Shown here: piece by piece, positions 52,927 through 61,811 of the stretch
Layout: each line of letters starts with the position of its first letter
How positions within the stretch are numbered: position 1 is the stretch's first letter
From: Rhizobium sp. P38BS-XIX
GTDB taxonomy: Bacteria > Pseudomonadota > Alphaproteobacteria > Rhizobiales > Rhizobiaceae
Direction of reading: 5' to 3'
Length of the DNA: 64,000 nucleotides
Assembly (NCBI RefSeq): GCF_012641435.1
Contig: NZ_JABAIJ010000005.1
Coordinates: 464,367-528,366, forward strand
Notes under the pieces: generated by a model
Database searches by the model: none
Told to the model about the DNA's origin: nothing
The model's input: only the letters and a program-made list of their open reading frames with translations
Position numbers and translations under genes: made by a program

Positions 52927-53979
52927 ATGAAACTCTCATTCATTTCAAGCCAGGCCATTCAGAACGCCATGCGCCAGACAATCCGTCAGGCGCAGAACGA
53001 GATGACCAGTGCGTCGACCGAGGCAACCACGGGCGTCTATGCCGATATCGGCGTGGCCTTGGGCAGCAACACCTCTCTCAGCGTCAACTTGACCCGCGAC
53101 GTGACACGAATCGATTCCATTCTCAGCAGCAATTCCATTGCGAACCAGCGCATGACCTCGTCGCAGACGGCGCTGACCAATATGGGCTCGCAGGCGCAGA
53201 AGCTGATGGACCAGCTGGTCGCCCTGCGCGGCAACAGCGACGGCAGCAGCGTGGCGCTCACCCAGCAGACCGCGACCTCGACGATTTCAAGCGTCATCGC
53301 ATCGGCGAACACGATGGTCAATGGCGAGTATCTGTTTGCCGGCACCAACACCGATGTGCAGCCGATGACGGACAAATCCGCGTCGACCAATACGGCGATC
53401 CAGAACGCGCTGACCGCCTATATGGGCGCGCAGACGCCGCCTGTGACCTCAGCAAGCAATCTGACCGGTGCGCAGATGAAGGATTTCATCACGACCAAGG
53501 TCGAGCCGATGTTCACGTCCGATGCCGCCTGGGCCAGCTGGTCGAGCGCCTCGGATCAGAACATGACCAGCCGCATCAGCAATTCCGAAGTCGTCGAAAC
53601 CTCGACGAATTCGAACTCGGCCGGCATGCGTTATCTGGCGCTCGCGACCAGCGTCACCAACGCGCTGATGGGCACGACGCCGGGCTTGAACCAGGACGCA
53701 TTGAATGCGGTGACGGACCAGACCATCAGCTATTCGCGTCAGGCGATCGACGGCTTGAACACCCAGGCCAGCCAGCTTGGCCTTTCGCAGGCGCGCCTGT
53801 CGGATGCGAACACGACGCTGAATGCGCAGAAGACCATCCTCAATACCAATATTGGCGACCTGACCGGCGTGGATCCTTACGAGGCGTCCACCAAGGTCAA
53901 CAGCCTTCAGACCCAGCTTGAGACAGCCTACACGATTGTCTCCAAGATCCAGCAGCTAAGCCTTGTAAATTACCTTTGA
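52927..53979 (+). CDS. flgL: Flagellar hook-filament junction protein FlgL (HAP3)
   Basis: 350 residues, with a flagellin-like N-terminal helix (MKLSFISSQAIQNAMRQTIR) and the central NTMVNGEYLFAGTNTDVQPM typical of FlgL. The C-terminal helix is ASTKVNSLQTQLETAYTIVS. Intact and tightly linked to flgK; flaF follows after 37 bp. Confidence 0.94.
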   Translation: MKLSFISSQAIQNAMRQTIRQAQNEMTSASTEATTGVYADIGVALGSNTSLSVNLTRDVTRIDSILSSNSIANQRMTSSQTALTNMGSQAQKLMDQLVALRGNSDGSSVALTQQTATSTISSVIASANTMVNGEYLFAGTNTDVQPMTDKSASTNTAIQNALTAYMGAQTPPVTSASNLTGAQMKDFITTKVEPMFTSDAAWASWSSASDQNMTSRISNSEVVETSTNSNSAGMRYLALATSVTNALMGTTPGLNQDALNAVTDQTISYSRQAIDGLNTQASQLGLSQARLSDANTTLNAQKTILNTNIGDLTGVDPYEASTKVNSLQTQLETAYTIVSKIQQLSLVNYL

Positions 53980-54016
53980 TGATCAAAGGGACGGAATGAC
54001 CAGGAAGGATGCATGA

Positions 54017-54364
54017 ATGTATCAGTTCTCATATGCGGAAGTCATGCAGGATGCAGTGGCCGACGCCAAGGAACGAGAACGGCAAGTTCTGGACCGGTCG
54101 GTAGCGCTTCTCTCTGCGGCCCGTGATGCGGGGAAATACGGCCGCGAGGCGATCGAGGCTCTCTTCTATACGCGGCGCGTATGGGTGAGCTTCGTGGAGG
54201 ACCTGAAAAGTCCTGAGAACCAGCTCAACGTCGAACTACGTGCCAACCTAATCTCGATCGCCATCTGGATTTTGAAGGAATGCGATCGAATCCGGCGGCG
54301 CCAGTCGGAAAACTATCAAGGCATCATCGATGTCACCACCATCATCAGGGATGGACTTAAATGA
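54017..54364 (+). CDS. flaF: Flagellin biosynthesis regulator FlaF
   Basis: 115 residues, the usual size. It contains LSAARDAGKYGREAIEALFY and NQLNVELRANLISIAIWILK, conserved in FlaF. In alphaproteobacteria FlaF promotes flagellin synthesis and secretion, antagonising or complementing FlbT. It overlaps flbT by four bases. Confidence 0.92.
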   Translation: MYQFSYAEVMQDAVADAKERERQVLDRSVALLSAARDAGKYGREAIEALFYTRRVWVSFVEDLKSPENQLNVELRANLISIAIWILKECDRIRRRQSENYQGIIDVTTIIRDGLK

Positions 54365-54813
54365 AAAGTACGCTTCGCATATCGCTTAAGGCCGGGGAAA
54401 AGATTTTTATCAACGGGGCCGTTCTGCGCGTCGATCGCAAGGTCGCCCTGGAATTCCTGAATGATGTGACATTCCTTCTCGAAAACCATGTCCTCCAGCC
54501 GGAAGATGCCACGACGCCGCTGCGTCAGCTCTATTTCATCGCGCAGATGATCCTCATCAATCCCGAGGGCAAAGAGCAGTCGACGGTCATGTTCCGCAAG
54601 TCGATCGTCATGCTGCTGTCCTGCTTCCACAATGAGGAAGTGCTGGCCGAGCTGAAGCGCATCGATGGGCTCGTCGCCACCGGCCGCGCCTTCGACGCGC
54701 TGAAGGCCATCCGCGGCCTCTACCCGGTCGAGGACAATATTCTGAACAATCAGGAAATGCCGGCGGCGACGATCGAGCATATCCGCCGGGAGATCGCTCC
54801 ATGGCAACGGTAG
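54361..54813 (+). CDS. flbT: Flagellin mRNA regulator FlbT
   Basis: 150 residues, with LKAGEKIFINGAVLRVDRKV at the start and ATTPLRQLYFIAQMILINPE in the middle, both diagnostic. In Caulobacter FlbT binds the 5' leader of flagellin mRNA and destabilises it; in Brucella and rhizobia it is reported as needed for flagellin expression. The conserved hairpin-prone leaders before the flagellin genes are possible targets. It overlaps flgD by 13 bases. Confidence 0.94.
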   Translation: MKSTLRISLKAGEKIFINGAVLRVDRKVALEFLNDVTFLLENHVLQPEDATTPLRQLYFIAQMILINPEGKEQSTVMFRKSIVMLLSCFHNEEVLAELKRIDGLVATGRAFDALKAIRGLYPVEDNILNNQEMPAATIEHIRREIAPWQR

Positions 54814-55286
54814 ACGCCATCAACGGCAGCAGTTCTTCCAGCAGCTCTTCGAAGAGCGCTGCCGCTGCATCCGTGAGCGCCAACCTGAACTACAACGACT
54901 TCTTGCAGCTCCTCATCGCACAGATGAAGAATCAGGACCCAACCCAGCCGATGGACGCCAGCCAGCAGATTTCCCAGCTGGCGAGCTTCTCCCAGGTCGA
55001 GCAGCAGATTCAGACGAACTCGCACCTGGAAACGGTGTTGCAGAACCAATGGATCTCGCAGGCCTCGGATTATATCGGCAAGCAGATCATGAGTGCCGAC
55101 GGCAAGACCACCGGCACGATCAAGGAGGTCACCGTCTATACCGATGGTATCATCGCCCAGACCGATGGTGGGGATAAGATCCTCATCCAGGCCGGTGTAA
55201 CCATCGCTCCGGCCGGCACGACCATTGATACGCCGCCTGCTTCGAGCGATAGTAGCGACAACGATTCGTCGAATTCCGGCAGCTAA
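54801..55286 (+). CDS. flgD: Flagellar hook-assembly scaffold FlgD
   Basis: 161 residues, within the short form typical of rhizobia (no Ig-like C-terminal domain). The N-terminal FlgD motif is LNYNDFLQLLIAQMKNQDPT, then QPMDASQQISQLASFSQVEQ. It is the hook cap. It is present and intact although flgE, its client, is a remnant here. Confidence 0.94.
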   Translation: MATVDAINGSSSSSSSSKSAAAASVSANLNYNDFLQLLIAQMKNQDPTQPMDASQQISQLASFSQVEQQIQTNSHLETVLQNQWISQASDYIGKQIMSADGKTTGTIKEVTVYTDGIIAQTDGGDKILIQAGVTIAPAGTTIDTPPASSDSSDNDSSNSGS

Positions 55287-55318
55287 TGATTGGCTGCTGA
55301 ACAAAGGATGCGGATGCC

Positions 55319-55585
55319 ATGAATGAAGCCGATGCTTTGGATATCTTCCAGGCTGCCATCTGGACGGTTCTCGTGTCTTCTGGTCCCGCAGTTCTTGCAG
55401 CGATGATCGTCGGTCTGGTGATTGCATTGATTCAGGCGTTGACCCAGGTGCAGGAAGCGACGCTGACCTTCGTGCCGAAGATCGTGGCCGTCATGGTGAC
55501 GGTCGGGATCACGGCGCCGTTCGTCGGCTCGCAGATCTCGATCTTCACCAATCTCGTCTTCTCCCGAATCCAGTCGGGCTTCTGA
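55319..55585 (+). CDS. fliQ: Flagellar type III export gate protein FliQ
   Basis: 88 residues with two membrane helices (TVLVSSGPAVLAAMIVGLVI and IVAVMVTVGITAPFVGSQIS) and the conserved IALIQALTQVQEATLTFVPK between them. Part of the FliPQR gate. Confidence 0.95.
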   Translation: MNEADALDIFQAAIWTVLVSSGPAVLAAMIVGLVIALIQALTQVQEATLTFVPKIVAVMVTVGITAPFVGSQISIFTNLVFSRIQSGF

Positions 55586-55740
55586 CCTTCGAATCTGAGA
55601 GGCGCCGCCAGCCTTTCGGAACCAAGTCTGCGCAGGCCGTAAACCATTCTCGCGCAAGCTTCGTCTTCTAGACATCGGATCGAATAGGGCAGGCGGGTAA
55701 ACCGTTTGCCTCCTCTCATGAAGAGACGGAAAAACGGTCG

Positions 55741-57828
55741 ATGGCACAACCACCCGCATTAGCGCTTCCCAAAGCCAATCCCAGCATTCGTGATATCGGG
55801 TTCGCGCTCGGTATCATGGTCATCCTATGCGTGCTGTTTCTGCCGATTCCGCCGTTCCTGATCGACCTTGGCCTCGCATTCTCGATCGCTCTTTCGGTGC
55901 TCATCCTCATGGTGGCGCTGTGGATCAAGAAGCCGCTGGAGTTCTCGTCCTTTCCGACCGTTCTGCTGATCGCGACGATGACACGCCTTGCGCTCAACAT
56001 CGCGACGACGCGTGTCATTCTTTCGCATGGTTATGAAGGTCATGACGCGGCCGGCGGCGTCATCGCGGGCTTTTCCAGCCTGGTGATGTCGGGCGATTTT
56101 GTCATCGGTCTGATCGTCTTCCTGATCCTCATCACCATCAACTTCATCGTCATCACCAAGGGTGCGACGCGTATCGCGGAAGTCGGCGCCCGCTTTACTC
56201 TCGATGCCATCCCCGGCAAGCAGATGGCGATTGACGCCGACCTGTCCGCTGGCCTGATCGATGAGAAGGAAGCCCAGCGCCGCCGCCGCGAACTGGAAGA
56301 GGAAAGCTCCTTCTTCGGTGCGATGGACGGTGCCTCGAAATTCGTGCGCGGTGATGCCGTCGCCGGTCTACTGATCACCTGCATCAACGTCTTCGGCGGC
56401 ATCATCATCGGCTATTTCCGTCATAGCATGCCGATCGGCCAGGCCGCCGACGTCTTCGTGAAGCTCTCCGTCGGTGACGGTCTGGTGTCGCAGATGCCGG
56501 CCCTCATCGTCTCTCTGGCGGCTGGCCTTCTCGTGTCGCGTGGCGGCACCTCCGGCTCGACCGACCAGGCCGTCGTCAACCAGCTGAGCGGCTATCCGCG
56601 TGCGCTGGCCGTCTCGGCCGTCCTCATGGGCATCCTTGCGGTCATGCCCGGCATGCCCTTCCTGCCTTTCCTCTTCCTCGGCGGCCTGATGGCGGCCGGC
56701 GCATGGTTCATCCCGCGCCAGATCGAAGCGGAAAACAAGCTTCGCCGCGATGCCGAAGAGCAGAAGGTGATGCAGACGAAGGAAATGGAAAAGGACTCGG
56801 TCAAGTCGGTCCTGAAGACGGCCGAGATCGAACTCGCGCTCGGCAAGATCGTTTCCACACGCCTGCTCGGCGCGCACCAGGAACTGGCCTTCCGCGTCGG
56901 CAAGATGCGCAAGAAGTTCGCGACGCAATACGGCTTCGTCGTGCCGGAGATCAAGGTGATCGACGACATGGCGATTGCCGACAAGTCCTATCAGATCCGT
57001 ATCCACGGAACGACGATCGCGTCCAACATGCTGCGCGTCGGCGAAGTGCTCGTCGTCACCGGTTCCGGCCGCAAGCCGACGGTGCCAGGCGACGAGATTC
57101 GCGAACCAGCTTTCGGCATGCCTGCTGTTTCCGTTCTCGAAGCCTTCACCGAGGACCTGAAGCGCGAAGGCTTCCAGCCGATCGACAACGTCTCGGTCGT
57201 GCTCACTCACATGAGCGAAGTCATCCGCAACAACCTGCCGGCGCTGCTGTCCTATAAGGACGTCAAGATCCTGATCGAGCGCCTCGACCCGGAATACAAG
57301 AAGCTCGCCGACGAAATCTGCTCGTCGCACATGTCCTATTCCGGCCTGCAGGCGGTGCTGAAGCTGCTGCTCGCCGAGCGCGTCTCGATCCGCAACCTGC
57401 ATCTCATTCTCGAAGCCGTCGCGGAATTGGCGCCGCATGTGCGCAAGACCGAGCAGATCGTCGAGCATGTTCGCGTCCGCATGGCGCAACAGCTCTGCGG
57501 CGATCTGGCCGACAATGGCGTGCTGCGCGTACTGCGACTCGGCAGCAAATGGGATCTCATCTTCCATCAGGCGCTCAAGCGCGACCAGAAGGGCGAAATC
57601 GTCGAATTCGACATCGATCCGCGCAGCCTGGAAGAGTTCAGCGAGCAGGCCGGCAAAGTTATCCGTGAATACATGGACCGCGGCATGCCCTTCGTTCTTG
57701 TCACGTCGCCGGAAACGCGCTCCTATGTGCGGATGATTATCGAACGCCTGTTTGCGACGCTTCCGGTTCTGTCGCATGTGGAATTGGCCAAGGGGATCGA
57801 GATCAAGATTCTAGGTTCGATTTCATGA
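55741..57828 (+). CDS. flhA: Flagellar type III export protein FlhA
   Basis: 695 residues. Eight N-terminal membrane helices, the FHIPEP signature TRLALNIATTRVIL, the cytoplasmic ring motif GAMDGASKFVRGDAVAGLLI, and a large cytoplasmic C-terminal domain with MSYSGLQAVLKLLLAERVSI. It forms the nonameric export ring receiving substrates. The start ATG lies after a 155-bp gap. It overlaps fliR by four bases. Confidence 0.97.
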   Translation: MAQPPALALPKANPSIRDIGFALGIMVILCVLFLPIPPFLIDLGLAFSIALSVLILMVALWIKKPLEFSSFPTVLLIATMTRLALNIATTRVILSHGYEGHDAAGGVIAGFSSLVMSGDFVIGLIVFLILITINFIVITKGATRIAEVGARFTLDAIPGKQMAIDADLSAGLIDEKEAQRRRRELEEESSFFGAMDGASKFVRGDAVAGLLITCINVFGGIIIGYFRHSMPIGQAADVFVKLSVGDGLVSQMPALIVSLAAGLLVSRGGTSGSTDQAVVNQLSGYPRALAVSAVLMGILAVMPGMPFLPFLFLGGLMAAGAWFIPRQIEAENKLRRDAEEQKVMQTKEMEKDSVKSVLKTAEIELALGKIVSTRLLGAHQELAFRVGKMRKKFATQYGFVVPEIKVIDDMAIADKSYQIRIHGTTIASNMLRVGEVLVVTGSGRKPTVPGDEIREPAFGMPAVSVLEAFTEDLKREGFQPIDNVSVVLTHMSEVIRNNLPALLSYKDVKILIERLDPEYKKLADEICSSHMSYSGLQAVLKLLLAERVSIRNLHLILEAVAELAPHVRKTEQIVEHVRVRMAQQLCGDLADNGVLRVLRLGSKWDLIFHQALKRDQKGEIVEFDIDPRSLEEFSEQAGKVIREYMDRGMPFVLVTSPETRSYVRMIIERLFATLPVLSHVELAKGIEIKILGSIS

Positions 57829-58577
57829 TCACAGACCCCCAGGGGACCATTCTGGCGCTGTTCGTCGCCTTCTGCCGAATCGGCGGTTGTATAATGGTGC
57901 TCCCGGGGTTCTCGTCAGGCCGCATACCGGTTCAGATCAGACTGCTTCTCTCGGTCGCTCTCTCGATGGCGATCCTGCCGCTGCTGTGGAACACGATCTA
58001 TCCGGCCGTGGCGAACGGCAATGGCAGCTATATCGGCCTGATCTTCACTGAAACGGTCATCGGGCTGACCTATGGGATGATGGCGCGCATCTACACGCTG
58101 GGCCTGCAGTTCGCCGGCACCGTCATTTCGATGCTGATCGGCTTCAACGCACCGGCCGGTGCCGACATCGTCGAGGATTCGAGCGAGACGTCGCTGACCA
58201 GCTTGATCAGCTTCTCCGGGCTGATGATTCTCTTCATCCTGGATTTCCATCATTATGTGCTCCAGGCTTTGGTCGATTCCTATTCCGTCATTCCCTTCGC
58301 CGGTCACATCGAACCGCGCGCCGCGCTGATCTCGATCACGGATACGCTGGAAAAGACGTTTTTCATCATGCTGCGTCTGGCAAGCCCCTTCGTGCTCTAC
58401 GGCCTGATGTTCCAGATTTCGATCGGCTTCATCAACAAGCTGGCGCCGCAGATTCCGATCTACTTCATTTCCACGCCATATCTCCTCATGGGCGGCCTTT
58501 TCATGCTTTATCTGAGCATCGCGGCGATGATCAATCAGTTTTCCGGCGCGTTCCTCTCCGTCTTCAACGGGCATTAG
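57825..58577 (+). CDS. fliR: Flagellar type III export gate protein FliR
   Basis: 250 residues, about six membrane helices. Conserved GCIMVLPGFSSGRIPVQIRL, GLTYGMMARIYTLGLQFAGT and FQISIGFINKLAPQIPIYFI. It completes the FliPQR gate. The ATG overlaps the flhA stop, and the next gene starts 2 bp after fliR. Confidence 0.96.
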   Translation: MITDPQGTILALFVAFCRIGGCIMVLPGFSSGRIPVQIRLLLSVALSMAILPLLWNTIYPAVANGNGSYIGLIFTETVIGLTYGMMARIYTLGLQFAGTVISMLIGFNAPAGADIVEDSSETSLTSLISFSGLMILFILDFHHYVLQALVDSYSVIPFAGHIEPRAALISITDTLEKTFFIMLRLASPFVLYGLMFQISIGFINKLAPQIPIYFISTPYLLMGGLFMLYLSIAAMINQFSGAFLSVFNGH

Positions 58578-58579
58578 CC

Positions 58580-58999
58580 ATGGCCGAGAAAAGCCGCTCC
58601 GAAAAATTGAAACGCCTCGTCGCGGTGCAGCGCCATCTGGAGCAGATCGCGGAGAACGAACTTGCCGATACGACACGTCAACGCTCGGAAGTCGTCGCGT
58701 CGATGGAGAGGGTTATCGACGCTATCGGCTCGGTCGACCCCGTGCACATGGCATTTTCCATCCACTACGCCGAGCGGTATGGCCGCCTGACGCTGAGGGA
58801 TCAGCAGCTGGAGGGCATTCAGACCTTGATCCAGATGAAGGTCCAGCAGGAGCGCACAAAGGCCGACAGGCTGGAAGAGCATATGAAGGATGCCCGTGAG
58901 CTTGAAATCCGCGAAGCGGACGATACTGCGGTCTACGATATCATCGATCAACGCTTCGCTGATACAACGCCAGCCTCCAGCAAGGTTCAAAAACCATAA
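58580..58999 (+). CDS. FliJ-like coiled-coil protein
   Basis: 139 residues, nearly all charged helix (KLKRLVAVQRHLEQIAENEL, then ADTTRQRSEVVASMERVIDA; MKVQQERTKADRLEEHMKDA). The length and coiled-coil pattern fit FliJ, the stalk of the export ATPase, and none other is seen in the window. The position after fliR and the translational coupling support a flagellar role. Direct sequence similarity to enteric FliJ is weak. Confidence 0.65.
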   Translation: MAEKSRSEKLKRLVAVQRHLEQIAENELADTTRQRSEVVASMERVIDAIGSVDPVHMAFSIHYAERYGRLTLRDQQLEGIQTLIQMKVQQERTKADRLEEHMKDARELEIREADDTAVYDIIDQRFADTTPASSKVQKP

Positions 59000-59129
59000 T
59001 CGTCACGATCATGGAGCAGCATGTGCGCCGCTTGGTTGCCTGCATGCTCTGACCGTTTGATTCGCCATACCCGCAAGAGCGCAAGGCCGCTTCTTCGCAC
59101 GGGTATGCGACCGCAGAAGGAGACGTGAC

Positions 59130-59726
59130 GTGGCTATTTCGCCTCCGAGTGATTTGGTTCTCGATGTCGTAAGAGCTGCCAGTCCGGCCGATGTCGAGGC
59201 CGCTCAGGCAAAGCTTGCCGCCAACAAGGCCGCTTTCGCCGCGACCAGCCTCGCCGAAAACGGCAACGGCTTCGGCGCGACGTTCAATGCGCTGAACAGC
59301 GCCGAGACCCAGGCCGGTCTCGCCAACGCCAATACCCATACCGGCCCGACGAAGGTGCCGCAGGTCTATCGCAAGTTCGAAGCCATGATGATGCAGAACT
59401 TCGTGAAGAACATGTTGCCCAACAGCGAGACGCTGTACGGCAAGGGTTCGGCGGGCGAGATCTGGAAAGGCATGATGGCCGAGCAGCTCGGCAACACCAT
59501 CGCCAAGAGCGGCGGCGTCGGCATTGCCGAAAAGATGTATCAGGAACAGGTCAGCAAGATGCGCAACACCGGCGCCATCAATTCCGCGACCAACGAGAAT
59601 GACAAGAAGATGGCGCTCAGCGCTGTCACGGATTTTCAGCGCAAAACGATGGCTGCGAGTGACGTCGACAATGATGGCGACACGAGCATCACCAGTCAGA
59701 ATGCGCTGACGTCCCAGAAAGTATAA
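59130..59726 (+). CDS. flgJ: FlgJ-type rod-binding protein (no muramidase domain)
   Basis: 198 residues from GTG 59130, with GAAGGAGACG upstream. The middle part carries the rod-cap motif of FlgJ: VYRKFEAMMMQNFVKNMLPN, then EIWKGMMAEQLGNTIAKSGG. The C-terminal glucosaminidase domain of enteric FlgJ is absent; that job is likely done by the transglycosylase at 49329. A small calcium-binding-like string (VDNDGDTS) occurs near the end. Confidence 0.85.
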   Translation: MAISPPSDLVLDVVRAASPADVEAAQAKLAANKAAFAATSLAENGNGFGATFNALNSAETQAGLANANTHTGPTKVPQVYRKFEAMMMQNFVKNMLPNSETLYGKGSAGEIWKGMMAEQLGNTIAKSGGVGIAEKMYQEQVSKMRNTGAINSATNENDKKMALSAVTDFQRKTMAASDVDNDGDTSITSQNALTSQKV

Positions 59727-59738
59727 CGAGGTAGCAAC

Positions 59739-60107
59739 ATGGAAGTGATATCGCAGGACTATCGGATCAAGTCTGTCCTTGGCCGCCTTGAGATGATTAT
59801 CGACAATGAGAACAACCGGATCGGTAGCGACCCGGAATTCGACCTGAAGGTTTCGAATGCTCACAAGAGCCGCTGCCTCTATGAATTGTCGATGCTCTTT
59901 CGCGATACGGATCCGGCGGATCTTGCCGTTGCGCATATCGAGCAGCTGCATGGGCTGAAAAAGAAGCTGGTTCTGAATGCCCGCCGCGTCGAGGCTCACC
60001 TCGAGGCCGTGCGCGCCGTTGCCGATATTCTGCGCAACGCGGTGCAGAATGCCGATGCGGACGGTACCTATTCGCAGGAGCAATTCCGCGTCCGTGAGGC
60101 CGGATGA
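59739..60107 (+). CDS. FlgN-like flagellar chaperone candidate
   Basis: 122 residues, almost wholly helical in composition (YRIKSVLGRLEMIIDNENNR; GLKKKLVLNARRVEAHLEAV). The size and helical content fit the export chaperone FlgN for FlgK/FlgL, but the match is to build, not to clear sequence motifs. It lies between the FlgJ-type gene and a FliL-like gene, and its stop overlaps the latter's start by four bases. Confidence 0.55.
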   Translation: MEVISQDYRIKSVLGRLEMIIDNENNRIGSDPEFDLKVSNAHKSRCLYELSMLFRDTDPADLAVAHIEQLHGLKKKLVLNARRVEAHLEAVRAVADILRNAVQNADADGTYSQEQFRVREAG

Positions 60108-60631
60108 TCAAGCTCGTTCTCACCGGCCTTTGGGTCTGCGGCGTAACTTTGGCTTCGGTCTATTTTTCCGTGCAGACAGCGACAGCGCCCGCGATCAGCC
60201 CTGACGACGCCAAGAAGGCGCAGCAGGAACTGGTCAAGGGCGAATCGATCAACGTTCCCGTGATCGCCAACGGCCAGGTGACGGGCTATTTCCTGACGCG
60301 CATCTCCTTCATGATGGAGAAGGGCAAGGCAACCGCCCTTCAGATCCCCTTGACGGAGCTGACCACCGATGAGCTCTTTTCGCTGCTCGTCGGCAACAAG
60401 GCGATCGATATCGGGCACACCCAGAATTTCGATGTCGCCGCCTTCCGCACCGATCTGAAGAAGCGGATGAATGAGCGGCTTGGTGGCGATTATGTCGCCG
60501 ACGTGCTGATCGAACAGCTCGACTATCTCTCCAAGGAAGAGACCCACGGCGGCGAAAGCGTTGGGAAGAAGACGGTCAAGCCGGTAAAGATCGTTCCCGA
60601 GGCGGCAACGACCAAGGTGTCGGCCGAATAG
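60104..60631 (+). CDS. FliL-like single-pass membrane protein (second copy type)
   Basis: 175 residues: an N-terminal membrane helix (LVLTGLWVCGVTLASVYFSV) and a periplasmic domain whose C-terminal part FRTDLKKRMNERLGGDYVAD, then VLIEQLDYLS, resembles the C-terminal block of FliL, which here is RDDIQERVDLRSEGRVSKVM. The rest is not similar to the fliL gene at 33030. It is the last gene of the flagellar block. Its relation to FliL is an inference from topology and this block. Confidence 0.65.
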   Translation: MIKLVLTGLWVCGVTLASVYFSVQTATAPAISPDDAKKAQQELVKGESINVPVIANGQVTGYFLTRISFMMEKGKATALQIPLTELTTDELFSLLVGNKAIDIGHTQNFDVAAFRTDLKKRMNERLGGDYVADVLIEQLDYLSKEETHGGESVGKKTVKPVKIVPEAATTKVSAE

Positions 60632-60870
60632 CCGCTTTTCAGGCAAGCGGCAGCCGTGCAAGCGCATGCTCCAGATGTGTGCATGCCGGCATGCTTAACA
60701 GATCCTTGATCACTTCGAGCAATTGCCGATCTTTATCCTAATGGAAGGTTGAGATTGCTTTGCTATAACCACCTATCAGCGATATTTGTTCTTTTACTGC
60801 GGTGGCGGCCGCGAAGGAGCAAAGGCTTGGATCGCCGGCCCCGAAGGGGGTGCCGGCAGGAGGTTATGAA
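60632..60870 (+). promoter_or_regulatory. Intergenic region before the WecG-like gene
   Basis: About 240 bp. It contains a 14-bp perfect palindrome GCATGCCGGCATGC at 60681-60694 and an AT-rich segment (about 60715-60800) that could hold a promoter. A GTG frame from 60802 is in frame with the next gene, but a much better ribosome binding site lies further on. Confidence 0.45.
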
Positions 60871-61719
60871 TTGAACGAGGTTGCCGACTTTGCCGTCGTT
60901 GCGTCACGACGCATGATCTTCGATCTGCCGGTTTGTGATCTCGATTGGGAAGATGCGCTGACGTTCGTCAACGAACTCGCATCCACGTCCTCCGGACACA
61001 CGTCGATCTCCTTCGTCAATGCCCATAATATGCTGGTGATGCTGCGCGACGATGCCTATCGGCAGGTTCTGGAGCGCAATCTCGTCCTTCCCGATGGCGT
61101 GGGTCTGGATATTGCCTCGCGGGTCGCCCATGGCGAACCTTTTCCTGCGAATTTGAACGGCACCGATTTCGTCCCCGCACTCCTCACGTTCATGGAGCAG
61201 CCCAAGCGCATCGGTCTGTTGGGCGGCCGCCGTTCTGTTGTGGAGAAGGCCGCGGAAAAATTCCGGCAGCATTCGCCCTGGCATGAGTTCATCATTATTT
61301 CGGACGGCTTCTTTGATCCGACACGAAGCGATGTGGTGACGACCGAAATCAGCCGTCAGAACATCGACATGCTGATCGTCGGCATGGGCACCCCGCTACA
61401 GGAAAAATGGGTTGCCGAACATGTCGACGCCCGGCATGTGCGCCTCGTTTTGACCGTCGGCGCATTGTTCGACTTCGTATCCGGTTCCGTGCCGCGCGCT
61501 CCGGCGCTGGTGCGCGCCATGCGCGGCGAATGGCTGTTCAGGCTCGCCCTGGAGCCCGGCAGGCTGTGGCGCCGCTATATGCTCGGCGTCCCGCTTTTCC
61601 TCTATCAGGTGATCCGCCATCGGTATGGCCGGAAACGGCGGATCGCCCGCTCGGGCACGCAGAATAATAACAATTCGAGGACGCCACGCCTCATGCCGCC
61701 GAACAGATTGGCGAGCTAA
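60871..61719 (+). CDS. WecG/TagA/CpsF family glycosyltransferase
   Basis: 282 residues from the TTG at 60871, preceded by a perfect AGGAGG with a 7-base spacer. The in-frame GTG at 60802 has no site. GT26 signatures are TSISFVNAHNMLVMLRDDAY, LVLPDGVGLDIASR, IGLLGGRRSVVEKAAEKFRQ, MLIVGMGTPLQEKWVAEHVD, and LVLTVGALFDFVSGSVPRAP. The family transfers N-acetylmannosamine(uronic acid) or related sugars to lipid-linked intermediates in surface polysaccharide synthesis. It is followed by a chain-length-type protein gene. Confidence 0.88.
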   Translation: MNEVADFAVVASRRMIFDLPVCDLDWEDALTFVNELASTSSGHTSISFVNAHNMLVMLRDDAYRQVLERNLVLPDGVGLDIASRVAHGEPFPANLNGTDFVPALLTFMEQPKRIGLLGGRRSVVEKAAEKFRQHSPWHEFIIISDGFFDPTRSDVVTTEISRQNIDMLIVGMGTPLQEKWVAEHVDARHVRLVLTVGALFDFVSGSVPRAPALVRAMRGEWLFRLALEPGRLWRRYMLGVPLFLYQVIRHRYGRKRRIARSGTQNNNNSRTPRLMPPNRLAS

Positions 61720-61811
61720 CGCTGCGGCGTTAACACTTTTTTTGTCATGAACATTTAGAGTGGGTTAACCATTGCATTGGTCTTGGGACCACGCGTGCGA
61801 GATGACCCGCT

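Noticed and set aside
60681..60694. 14-bp palindrome GCATGCCGGCATGC as a regulatory site for the polysaccharide genes
   Set aside because: Short GC-rich palindromes of this type are common in such genomes, and no second copy was seen near related genes. It is mentioned only in the intergenic feature.
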